DNA from: Pseudisothecium myosuroides
Lineage: Eukaryota; Streptophyta; Bryopsida; Hypnales; Lembophyllaceae
DNA length: 64,000 nt
Reading direction: 5' to 3'
Assembly: GCA_951799445.1 (NCBI GenBank)
Contig: OX637288.1
Location: 8,992,501 to 9,056,500, forward strand
A program made the position numbers and the translations under genes. Below the pieces are notes generated by a model. It was not told the origin of the DNA. It saw only the letters and a list, made by a program, of their open reading frames with translations, and made no database searches. Position 1 is the first letter of the stretch. Every line of letters starts with the position of its first letter. Of the stretch, positions 35,494 through 46,349 are shown in pieces.

Positions 35494-37189
35494 TAGGGAT
35501 TTAAATTGCGGATCTTGGATTTAGATTTTTTTCATCTTGAAAGATTGTTTAATGAATCTTGATTCATGGTTGTTCATACTGCCTTGGGTGATATGAAATT
35601 GCTGTAACTTAGATTGATTCTGGAGGAAATTTGGGTAATTAATGTCTTGCAAGGATTCGTTGAATTTATATTCACACTAAGGTAACTACACCTAAAATTG
35701 CACAAATAAGCAATTCAGGAAGGCTCCCATTATTATATTAAATCTTTTTTTGTGGGATCTTGTTGGTAGTCAAAAAGATATTCTAGATGGCTGTATTAGA
35801 ATTTTTTTAGAATGAATTTTTTAGACACCATATTAGTAAACTACAAACTTTCAAAGTGCTTGAAAATAGGTGATTCTGCAACCAATCACAGACTCTCATG
35901 AATAGTGGGAGTACATTTTAGGAAAGAATCTAAAGTGGTTGGTTTCAGAAAGTGGTCAAAATTAGGTGTAGTTATCTTATTACCTATTATAAATAATTGG
36001 TTAGACATGGCTTTTTGATTTAATGAGAATCCATGTCTAGTGCACTAGTTCAATTTTGGAATGCTATTGATACCAATTTGTGCCATTCTAATGAAAATCA
36101 AATATATTGTATGGAAATTAGAAACGTTTTTATAGATGTCCTCAACTACCGACATTTCTCTAAAATACAATGAATTTTTACAGTTACAAAAATGCTATGA
36201 TCCAAGCTTTCTCTAAATCTGGTGGCTTTTCCTACCTCACCATTTTCTTCTTTCCAAAGCTCAAGTCTCCATGATGGATTCTACCCCCCAAAAGCAAGAT
36301 CAAAGTCCAAGCTAGAAGTTAGCAAAATAACACTTTTTAAAAAAAATCATATAATTCCTTATAGAATAATGATTTTTCAATCAAATAACTTATGTTCTCT
36401 TTTCTAATCACTCAACTACCAAAGTCCAAAATTTCAGCAAGAAAGACATATTTTGGGTGAAAATATTTAGGGTTATTTGAGGAATGTTGCTTTCTGAGGA
36501 CATCTATATATCCAATTTTTTTTGGTTGACCTTTCATGGTGGGATATGAAGAAGATGCAATTGAGTTTGCAATCTTGCTTGTATTTGTCTTCTCATATAT
36601 GAGAAGTTAGTAAAAATAAACAGATCACAAAATGTGCTATTTTAGTATATTTTAGGAAGTTGATCCTCTTTGCTCTAAATCTCAAATTTCTCCATAAAAA
36701 TGATATTTTTTGAATTTGAGCCCAACTACTAAAATGAAGTTCATCTACTTTATTTTCTACTACAATTTGAATTTCAAAAAAGCTCCTAGAATTGAATGTT
36801 TTATTGCAATTTGAACTTTGGATGTATTTCCAATGTCTATAGAATTCTAATTATAGAATGATATGGAAATTGTGCTTATTTTATGATGTCTTTCACTATA
36901 ATATGCACATGTGGAAAAAAATTCAGATCTTTTGAGATACTATTCTATCTGATATGCTTTTTTTTCACATATTCTTCAAAAATTGAAAAAAAAAATTCAA
37001 TTTTCCACAAAATAATCTAAATTTTTTGTGAAGTAAAGAAGAAATGTAATTAATTTCATCTTTGAAAAATAAAAACAAGTTTTTTTCTTCACATGCAATT
37101 GCATAATAGGAGCGTACAAAGTGATGCCCGAGGTGATGCCCTCCAACTTTGTATTCATAGGTTAGGCATTTCAAGGCTAAACATATTTG

Positions 37190-37470
37190 TAGTGATACCT
37201 CCTTTAACATAATACTTTCAGAAAAGAAGACAATCCATTTATTAAAAAATGAATATAAATTTTTTTCTTCACATGCAATAAATGGATTGTCTTCTTTTCT
37301 AAAAATATAAAAATAAGATATTTCTTCACATGCAATAAATGGATTGTCTTCACTCATAGGATAGGCACTTCAAGGTTAAACATTTTTGTGGTTATACCTC
37401 CTTTTAACACAATATTATTTAAAGAAAAGACAATCCATTTACTGAGTCCGATATCATCAATTGAGTAGTT
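37190..37470. repeat. Short direct and inverted repeats
   Basis: TTCTTCACATGCAATAAATG plus GATTGTCTTC occurs in direct repeats near 37264 and 37324 and partly inverted near 37225 and 37430 (GACAATCCATTTA). The minus-strand open frame 36965-37357 merely translates these repeats. Confidence 0.6.
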
Positions 37471-38399
37471 GTGCTTTTGAGTGTCAAGAATTGTAACATG
37501 TGCTCAAAGTTCTAAAAACTATTTGGACTTGTAATGATTTACATTTGAGGCAATACTCTCTAAAAAGTGTAATTTCCACCAATTTCATGGAATTGACATT
37601 CCATGCCTACTTTCTCTAGTAAATGTTAAGCTTTATTTTGAGTTCTTTTTTCCCCTCCATCTTAGTGGCAAAGGAGCACGGTGAATTCTCATTTAAAGTG
37701 CAAAGAAACTGATTGATGGTTGAATATCAGGTTGAGTTGATTTCCATTAATTGAGCCAACCAATACACATTCCTATAATCCCATATCTATCCAACTAACT
37801 CAATATTTAGGATTCAATAGGCATAACAACGAAAATTATCATTGAACACAACTTCCTTTAAAATGCTAGCCTAAATCTATCAGATATTCTCCATTTATGC
37901 CCAATCAATCTCCATTCATGCCCAACCAATACACATTCCCATACGTATCCAACTAACTCAATAGTTAGAATTCAATAGGCATGATGATAATTGTTATCAT
38001 TGAACACCAACTTCCTTTATCGGATATCCTCCATTGACATGTACAAAAATTATGTACAAAAAATTATGCTCTTTAGGTAATTAAGACAACCTATTCTCTT
38101 CCCTTTAAGAAATTCGTATTCTTTTGTTATCAAAAGAGTCATAACTAATCAGTTTGTGTTGATTAACCTTTTGGAGTAAAACTCACTAGAAAAAATAATC
38201 TTTATAAGGTAATTAATACAACCTATTCCTATCCTTTAAAGAAATTCATATTTTTTTGTTATCAAGAGTCATAACCAATTAGTTTGTGTTGATTAACCTT
38301 TTGGAGTAAAATTCATTAGAAAAAATAATCTTTACAAGGATGAGCATAAAATAAATTTTTATCATGTAAGTTCCTCCAATATCATAACAAGGGTCTCCA

Positions 38400-38690
38400 C
38401 CTTACTATTCCATAGTAGTGTGCTATTTTCAATTGCAATCTTCATTCTCTCAAACTGCCCCATTATCTTAGCATTCTAAATAACTACATGATATTTAGAA
38501 TGCCATGCTATTTTCAATTGCATTCTTCATTCTCTCAAATTGCCCCATTATCTTAGCATTCTAAATAACTACATGATATTTAGAATGCCATGCTATTTTC
38601 AATTGCAATCTTCATTCTCTCAAATTGCCCTATTATCCTAGCATTCTAAATAATTACATGATATTTAGAGTGCTAATAGGTGCTATTGCA
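38400..38690. repeat. Three tandem copies of an 85-bp unit with hairpin
   Basis: The unit contains TTTTCAATTGCAATCTTCA, TTGCCCCATTATCTTAGC and a small palindrome, GCATTCTAAAT...ATTTAGAATGC. Versions recur in the homologous stretches at 49530-50200 and 54780-54950, so the repetitive motif predates the segmental duplication. Confidence 0.75.
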
Positions 38691-39078
38691 TATTCCATGT
38701 CACACTAAGTGCTCCATAGCACCACATATGAAAAAGTCCCTCATGTTTAGTGATGCCATTCATTGTCCGGGATATTTTTGCTCCACAGCACCACATATGG
38801 AAAAGTCCACATGTTTAGTGATGCCATCCATTGTTTGGGATATTTTTTGAGTTTTACCAACTATTTAACTTCCATAATGAACCATTTTTCTAGTACCATT
38901 TTTTCCCCTCTATTTTTAACTCTATTTTTAACTCTAAAGAGGAATTTTTAGATTTTTTCACCTGGTTTATTCATAATATTTTCAAATTGCAACCGATTTT
39001 TGTCCAATTCCACCAGCAAACAATGACCTAACTCATGGTTCTCCCCCCACATTCGAGTCATCCAACTGTACCCGCTCG

Positions 39079-39370
39079 CTACTCCAAACGATTGGTGGCC
39101 TCGAACATCGCAGGATCTAGTGGTGAATTTAATTCAGGACAATTTGTGAGTTTCCGATCACGATTCTGTCAAACTCCAAGGTATACATGACAATTCTCTA
39201 ATTGTGTTATGACTTGTCATCATAGGCCAAGAAATCTCCACACGGTATACTTCACTCCTCCTGTATGGAGCAGATTTATGCAGGACAATGGCTTCAAGGA
39301 AGAGGACAAGCTTCAGTTCAGTCACTTATGGCTGATTCTTACTTTCTGGTTAGAAAAATTTCTGGTTAGG
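39079..39370 (+). pseudogene. REM pseudogene 1 (exon 2 end fused to exon 3)
   Basis: Starts with a copy of the exon-2 end of the intact REM gene (CTCCAAACGATTGGTGGCC, GGACAATTTGTGAGTTTC). It then jumps, with loss of the intron and the start of exon 3, to the second B3 domain (CACGATTCTGTCAAACT) and ends at the CTGGTTAGG equivalent of the REM stop. Single-base changes break the frame. No first B3 domain. Confidence 0.85.
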
Positions 39371-42110
39371 CGAGTGAGGTTCAGAACCACAGACTTCGCG
39401 TGCACCTGAGTTGAACACTTCTAACTCGCTCCTGAACACCGGAAGAGGACTTTTTCTTCCCCGTTTGTGGTTCCTTCTGATGTCGTGTGCACAGCACAAA
39501 CAGACAGTTTCTATCCCCATGTTTCACATATTCACAGATTGCTGCCATCGATCTGAAATTCACAATGCAGGCATCCAGGAGTGCACACCTCAGAAATTGA
39601 CATGCTAACTTCCTCACCTAACAAAAGAGTGTCGAAAGAAGCAAATAACTCATTGACTCATGCTTCAAATCAAAGAAGAGCAATGTTCAGTGAGTGAGAA
39701 TGATCTCTCTCTGCCATTTGCCTGCTATAAGTTAGTTGTTGCTGCTAGCTGCGAGTTCCAGGCACAGCATCTAGTGGCTGGTGTTTTAGACAAGTGCTGA
39801 CGCAATAAACAGTCAATACATAAACCACTCGGAATAAAATTGATAAGAGTCAGCATGAGTTCACCAAATCCACCACCGTATTCCTCATCAACGCAGTGAA
39901 TATGTAACACATGGGGATAGAAATTGTTTGTTTGTGCGGTGCAAACAGCAAGTAGAAGGAACCAAATATGGGGAAGAAAAAGTCCTCTTCCAATCTTCGA
40001 GAGCGAGTTAGACTAGTGTTCAACTCAGGTGCATGCAAACTCTGTGGTTCTGAACCACACTCACCTAACCAGAAAGTAAGAATCAGCCATAAGTGAAACT
40101 GAAGCTCGTCCCCCTTTAAGTCATTGTCCTGCACAAATCTGCTCCATACAGGAGTGAAGTATACGTTGCGGAGATTTCTCAGCCTGCAATGACAAGTTAA
40201 TAACATAATGTAGAGAATTTTCATGTATACCTCGGGAGTTTGACAGAATCATGAATGTGCTCGCCATGGGTCCTTGTGAACCTCGCTGGAAATTCCTGCA
40301 TGTATAAAGAAAACTAAGGCAGATTCTAATCAAAGTTTGTAATTTTAAAGTGAACGGAAATTGTAAGAAGTCCTACTGTAGCAGACAAAATGACAAAGAG
40401 CATAACTTCAATGATTTATATTATAGCTCTGCCCTTTCAATCTGATGATTTTGCAGAGTGTCACGAGAGAAGGCAATGATTCATTTGGAGTAATAGTTTG
40501 AAAGTGAGGTTGCGAGCACAGAATGATGAAACCCACAAATCGTCCTAATATATATTCACCACTAGATCGTGCGATTGGTGTTCGAGGCCATTAATCGTTT
40601 GGAGCATTGAAGCGAGGGGGCACAGGGGGATTTTAACCGGCTGGTAGAAGGTGAACTGTTTTGGTGACCATGTTCTTGTCAATTTTGACGTAATTAATTG
40701 TGTTGGACTGTTATTAAGAAATACCTGCTCCAGTGCGAATTCCAGCAACAATCAGTTGTGCCTTGGAAAATGTATCTTGACAAATGTCAATGAACTCATT
40801 GTCACTTAGCTCTTCTGGATTGTGAAGCACTGAAGCAGGTGTGAATGTTCAGGTTGTGGAATTTTATTGCCATTCTCCGATTCGAATCGATTTGTAAACA
40901 TTTTGTTATGCCTGGGAGTAAGAGTGAGGATTTGTAATTTCCGAGCCTTGTCCTCCTGGATGCATTCGATGTGGTGGCTGCAATGTAGGGATTTGAGTTG
41001 CGGATCTTGGATTTAGGGATTTTTCATGTGGAGAGATTGTTTGATGAATCTCGGTAAGTTCGTTGTTCAGAATGTCTTTAGTGTTACAAAATTGTTGTAG
41101 CTTAGATTCATTCTGGAGGAGGAAATTTCGGTTAGTAATGTCCTGCAAGGATCCGTTGAGTTTATATTCACACTAAGATAACTACACCTAAAATTGCACA
41201 AATAAGCAATTCAGCATGGTTTGCATTATTATATCGAAATTTCTTTTGTGGGATCTTGTTGGTAGTCAAGGGAATTCTAGATTCTCTTAGAATGCATTTT
41301 TAGACATGGTGCAAATAAACTATGAAATTTCAAAGCGTTGAAAATAGGTATTTCTAAACCTGACCATAGATTCATGAATAGTGGGAGTACATTTTAGGAA
41401 AGAATTTAGAGTGGTCGGTTTTAGAAAGTGGTTGAAATTAGGTGTAGTTATTTTAAAGCCTATTATAAATAGTTAGTGAGTCCTTCTCCTTGATTTAATG
41501 AGAATCCATGTCTAGTGCATTAGATTTTGGAATGCCGTAGACACCAATTCGTGGCGTTTAGATGACAATCAAATGAGATGGAAATTAGAACCGTGTTTAT
41601 GTCCAATTTCTTCTTGTTGACTTTTTATAGGGGATATGAAGAGCATGCAATTGAGTTTGCAATCTTGCTAGTATTTGTCTTCACCTATATGGAAAGTTAG
41701 TAAGAATAAATGGATCACAAAATGTGCTATTTTAGTATATTTTGGAAAGTTGTTGCTCTTTGCTCTAGATCTCAAATTTCTCGATAAAAATGATATGTTT
41801 TGAGTTTGAGCCCAATGAAATGAAGTTAATTTATTTGGGTTTGTCTATTTTGGTTTCTACTACAATTTAAGTTTTGAAAATTTCCTGGAATTGAATATTT
41901 TATTTCAATTTGCACTTTGGGTGTATTTCCAATGTCTATAAATTTCTAAATAGACAATGACTTGGAAATTGTGTTTACACTATGATGTTTTTGACTATAA
42001 TATATACATGTGGCAAAAAATTAGATTTTTTGGGATAATGATCTATTGGATATGAATTTTCTTCACTTAATCTCAAAAAGTTGTAAAATCAATCAATTTC
42101 CCACAAGAAA
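39371..42110. repeat. Segmental-duplication unit B1
   Basis: Contains the inverted pseudogene partner, then from about 40600 a compact plus-oriented copy of the downstream segment (matching 33940-34370 and 35620-37020). At about 42110-42160 it joins directly to the sequence corresponding to 32560 of unit A. No intact gene. Confidence 0.7.
40065..40635 (-). pseudogene. REM pseudogene 2 (inverted partner of pseudogene 1)
   Basis: On the minus strand, the exon-2 end (near 40635-40530), an intron with GT and AG positions recognisable, and exon 3 (near 40295-40065) of the REM gene. Frameshifts in both exons. It faces pseudogene 1 head to head across about 0.7 kb, and the flanking 160-170 bp (39371-39545 against 39895-40064) are also inverted copies. 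Confidence 0.8.
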
Positions 42111-42397
42111 ATCTAAAAAAAAAATTGAAGTAGAAGAGGACATGTAATTTGTGACTTGTTTGTGACATGTGACTTGTTTCAATCGCTTACCAAAGAGTGT
42201 CTGTCGGTATTATTAATCGAAGATTACGTTCTGGATGCGCGTCTGGATGCCTTTGTTCAACCTAGCTTGTCTCGCTCTGATGCATTAGGAATTTTCTCTC
42301 ACGGCTTATTTTTATCTGGCGATGCTTAATTTAGGGATCTTGATATGTAAATCCCAAATGTGGCTCATGGAAGACGACACACACTGCAAGCATATGT

Positions 42398-42615
42398 ATT
42401 AGATAACCGATGAGCCGCGCTAGCGGCGAATAGGTTATCGGACATAACTGGTTGTTCATTTTTCAATCCCAATCTTTGATCTTCATGATCCAAGGGTGTA
42501 GGAAGCAAGTTCAAAGGAAAGAAGGTTATGAGTTACAACTTGTAATGGCAATGGTGATGGATTGCAAATAGGGTGGTGCCACGTTAGAGTTGAAAAGTCA
42601 ACAACCGGTTATGTA
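42398..42615. mobile_element. Small unclassified insertion with inverted ends
   Basis: About 215 bp absent from the matching place in unit A (near 32785). It has ATAACTGGTTGTT near 42444 and its inverse AACAACCGGTTAT near 42600, and an internal GC-rich palindrome around GCCGCGCTAGCGGC near 42414. Possible target duplication TATGT. Family unknown. Confidence 0.5.
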
Positions 42616-43577
42616 TCTTGTTACTGCAAACACTTTGTGCTTGTAGTAGCCCTGTTGTCGAATCTTCTAGCTGCTTCAAAGTAGAAATTTATGGTTATAT
42701 CGAGGGTTTAACCCCTAAAGTTCTTTGACTATGTTTTCACCAAAAAGGCTATAAAACTGCCATTTCTAGTTCAAGTACCAAATTTTAGGAAAAAAATATT
42801 TTTGTACATATATAACCGTAGGATCTTGTAGTAAACTTGTTTGAGAAGATGTGGAAAAAATTTCAGAAATTTTCACCGCGTGGATTGGAAGATATTAGCG
42901 TTTGAATAGACAACAATCCTTTTTTTGTCCCTGCGAAATTCCGGGCAGCTGCACTTCACAAGGTCACATTTGTATGAAAAAATGTCTAAATTGGTGGTGC
43001 TTCTTTGGATTCAATCTTCACACTAAGTTGGCAACATGTCTGAAAATTTTCAAATCATTTCGAATTGTACAACATGTAAAAAAAAATTGCAATGTGTTCA
43101 CTAGGTAGACAAAAAAGCCTAACATGGGCAACTTTTTGGAATTTTATATCTTCTTTATGGAAATTTTTCCAAAAAAAGTGAACGGTGGAAACCTTTATGA
43201 GCCTCTCCTCTACCACAAAATATTTTTGGACCACCAAAAATTTTGAATCTCAACATTTGAGAGCCTAGATTGAGGTTGGGTTGCACCATAAGCCAGGGCA
43301 GTTAATTGGTAAATTAGCTGCTCCTCCTTACGAAATCACTGTCCCAGCCTGAAACCCGGACAAATCCCAACCCACCAAGCACTTCGGTAATGAAGAGCCT
43401 GTGCATGGCAGATAGTGAGGCTCCTTCTTCAAAGGAGGTGGCTTCCACCTCTATTGACCAAGCTTTGTATTATTAACATTTAATCTTTTAATTCTTTGTG
43501 AACTACCTCAATTTACTTGAAATGTATTGAAGTTGTTTTGAGTTTCAATGGAGAAAAGAAGCTCACTATACACAAAT

Positions 43578-43691
43578 GGGGTGGTAGGACTTAGAACAAT
43601 CCATGTGGGATATCTAAATTAGAATTAGTTGAAGCTTCTACTAATTCTAATTTAAATATCCCACATGGGTTGTTCTAACTCCTACCACTCC
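43578..43691. repeat. Smaller inverted repeat
   Basis: Arms GGTGGTAGGAC...CCATGTGGGATATCTAAATT and the inverse AATTTAAATATCCCACATGG...CTCCTACCAC, with a short loop GAAGCTTC. The arms share CCCACATGGGTTG and GGTGGTAGG motifs with the larger palindrome next to it, so it is a diverged relative. Confidence 0.8.
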
Positions 43692-43729
43692 AAGAGTAAG
43701 TAGAGAGCTATGTGTTTCCAAGTGTATGT

Positions 43730-44034
43730 AACTTGGTTTGTGTTTCAAAGTGAGAAGAGGAGTTCCTTATGTACACTTGGGGTGGTAGGAGGAGTCCCAA
43801 CCCATGTGGGACATATATGAGCTTGAATGAAGAGGAATTCCAATGAAAATTTGTTTTTAAATATATAAAATAGTTTTCAAAAATTGAAAACTATTTTTTA
43901 TATTTAAAAATAAATTTTCATTGGAATTCCTCCTCATTCAAGCTCATATATGTCCCACATGGGTTGGGACTCTTCCTACCACCCCAAGTGTACATAAAGA
44001 ACTCCTCTTCTCACTTTGAAACACAAACCAAGTT
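43730..44034. repeat. Near-perfect 305-bp palindrome
   Basis: Arms of about 150 bp from AACTTGGTTTGTGTTTCAAA to TTTGAAACACAAACCAAGTT meet at about 43882 with almost no loop. Only scattered mismatches are seen. Noncoding on both strands. It lies inside the 42722-44429 element and is absent from the related copy at 23986. Confidence 0.92.
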
Positions 44035-45120
44035 GAGAATATTTATTAAATGTTTTTGAGTCAAGTAAAGGGCCATTGAGCATTTACTTGGTCTGCAGTA
44101 TGTCAGCCCAAACCCAATATTGGACCTAGCCATTTTGTGTTCTAGAACCCTGCCTACTCCACTGCCCTTACAGCTTTGGGCACTTTTTGAAAATTTTGAG
44201 CATAGTGTAAGTATCCCTGCCCGTCTTGCCCCAATTGAGATTGAAACAACCTTTTCCGTCATAATTTTTTACTTGTATGCTGAAATTCAATGAAAATTAG
44301 TGGACATGGAAGATATTCCTTGCCCACACCTTGTATTAAAATTTCAGCCTAAAATATGCAAATCTCCACTCACAAGTACCTACCCAAAAAAGTTATGTTG
44401 CCAAAATCAGGAGGCTGGTCCTTTAGGGGTTAAATTCCCATCAGAATACCAGATTGTGGTACTAGAGCTGAATAACAAAGAGGCTACACTTCAATCGTTG
44501 ACCTGTAGTCTGTATATCCTGGAGCCCTTTTTCTTTCACGATACTGTATTAAGTACCTGCAATGGAGAGGCCTCTGTCAGTCTCGAAGCCTGAAAAGAGC
44601 TTGCAAAGCAGGGCCATAGACCACCAACGGATGAGAAAACCAACCTAGAGATTCCAAAGCCAAATCTATCATTAGAAATCCAGTGAAGTCTGCAATAATA
44701 TGTTTTTGCCTGGTTGAATTGCCCATGTACAGATGAAATTGTCATGTTGGTCATAACTAAAGAAGGCTAAAAAACAGAGCTATTCTTTGATCACTCGGAG
44801 TCTGAGATGCAATAGAATCACTGGAGTATGGTTCAATTAATTCCCTGGGTTGGACAAAACAAAGCAGCGAGAGGAGTCATAGCCGCACGAGAACAATCCG
44901 CTTCACTTGAAAAACTTGGACTTGTTACAATCCATCTATTGTTCGAACACTTGAATTGCTTAAATTGGGATCATACAGTATGCTATTTGTTTTAGAAAGC
45001 GTTCCCTGATGATTAGATAATGCATTTCAAGTTCAGATAGACTATTAGGGTTACTTTGGGAATGGGAGTTATTGGTATTGACGTTGTATTGTTGTCCTTC
45101 AGACTGACTGCAAATGCTTA

Positions 45121-45539
45121 GAGCATCTCCACTCTTGCTCTGAAAAATCAGCATGGCGGGCTCCCATCTATGAAAAAGTGGCCTTTGTTGAATACTTTGC
45201 CATCCATACCCGCACTTAAGCTCCACCAAAAACTATGAATGCCTATATTTGTTCTCAATTATCAAATACTTTTTTTGTCATGGTTCACTGTGTGGCACTA
45301 TTCACTACTTGGCACCAACCCAAATCAAACGTGCAAACATGTCAAACAAGGAATCTTTGAAGAAAAAAGTGAGTTGCAGAAAAAGTGAGCGGGGTCCAGA
45401 CTGTTGTGGTGAAGCAGCTTGTTTTTCTGTGGCCAAATTGTTGCGGCCAAGTTGGGCAGGCGAAGTGGGGGGCGAAAACAAGCCCGGGCTCAAAATACAT
45501 CACCCGAGGACCCTTTCCAGGGCAAGAGGGGAGATGCTC
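45121..45539. mobile_element. MITE with GAGCATCTCC ends, TTA duplication (PIF/Harbinger-like)
   Basis: 419 bp from GAGCATCTCCACTCTTGC to GCAAGAGGGGAGATGCTC, flanked by TTA on both sides (45118-45120, 45540-45542). The homologous site in unit A (near 33645, CAAATGTTTAAGCTTGGG) is empty. GAGCATCTCC ends and a TTA/TAA duplication are common in plant Tourist-like MITEs. Noncoding. Confidence 0.8.
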
Positions 45540-46007
45540 TTAGGATTGGGTAGGATCGAAGCTCGCAATCCTTGCATTGTTCAATATTGCTCAAGGATTC
45601 TCCAAGGCCCATGAGGTTAAGCATTAGTGGTGGTTTGGTGGATTAATGTTCTTTTTTCTGACAAGTTTCCCATTTTATTGTGTAGTTGTAAAGATAAGAT
45701 AAAATGAGCCCATTGTGGGCCAAATGGGTGTGAGCCCATTGCAGGCAATACTATATTAGTGGTATACATTTTGGAATTTGAATGTTCACTACCGTTAGAA
45801 TTTTGTCCATCCTATGGCCTCACTTACCTTAGTTGTTGAGTGGTAGAAGGTGAACTGTTTCGGTCCATATGAGAGAACATTTTCTTGTCAATTTTGACCT
45901 AATTTGTTATATTTGACTATTATTAATAATTGCCAGCTCAAGTGCGAACTCTAGTAACCATCAATTGTGCGGCTTGGCAAATAAGGTAAGTGGCAACCCA
46001 TCATTGT

Positions 46008-46151
46008 CATTAGAGAAAAATCCAGCCCTCCGGAGGGCTGCTCCGCAGTGACATGCCAAGCTATTAAAATGCATGGCCTGTCACTGCAGAACTGGCCCTC
46101 GATGAGCAGTCAGCTTGGCTGACTGTTCGCCGAAACAGTCAGAAATCGGAA

Positions 46152-46183
<32 letters not shown>

Positions 46184-46349
46184 AATATTTTTTTTAGTCG
46201 TATATTTTGTTTCCTGCGCCACTGTCGCAGCAGAAACTGCTGCGCGGAAATAGGGAAAAAACTGATTTTTTTGCAAAAAAAAAGTAAATTTCAGGGTCCT
46301 TCGGAGGGCTGTGGAGCAGCCCTCCGGAAGGCCCAGATTTTCTCTAATG
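46008..46349. mobile_element. MITE with CATTAGAGAAAA ends and GC-rich sub-terminal repeats
   Basis: Ends CATTAGAGAAAAATC and GATTTTCTCTAATG, followed inward by CAGCCCTCCGGAGGGCTG on the left and GGAGGGCTGTGGAGCAGCCC on the right. Further internal small palindromes (GTCAGCTTGGCTGAC, GCAGCAGAAACTGCTGC) and a run of about 25 T near 46152. Noncoding. Target duplication unclear because the inverted ends extend outward. Confidence 0.7.

Larger units (their letters stand above)
32120..39078. repeat. Segmental-duplication unit A (downstream of the intact REM gene)
   Basis: REM 3' flank followed by noncoding DNA that recurs, in the same order and orientation, further right. 32560-33060 matches 42160-42717 plus 44434-44610. 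33160-34058 matches 44640-45955. 34225-34700 and 35496-37480 match 46740-48560, and in part 40745-42110 and 52110-53950. 37700-39050 matches 48800-50480 and 54300-55200. The unit ends AACAATGACCTAACTCATGG, just before REM pseudogene 1. No intact gene is seen in it. Confidence 0.8.
42722..44429. mobile_element. Non-autonomous element with TTAA flanks (copy 2)
   Basis: 1708 bp. Left end CCCCTAAAG after TTAA (42718-42721); right end CTTTAGGGG before TTAA (44430-44433). The same genomic place in unit A (32880-32895) reads GGGTTTGAATTCCC with no element, i.e. one base from a TTTAAATT target. This paralogous empty site supports a four-base TTAA duplication. Longer than copy 1 because of an internal palindromic segment (43578-44034). 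No transposase frame. Confidence 0.75.

Noticed and set aside
36965..37357. 130-codon minus-strand frame with a repeated EDNPFIACEE motif
   Set aside because: The peptide repeat is produced by short DNA repeats in AT-rich noncoding sequence; the homologous stretches in other units are not open.
43730..44034. MicroRNA precursor
   Set aside because: The near-perfect, very long stem is more like a foldback transposon or siRNA hairpin than a microRNA precursor; no target match was found by eye.
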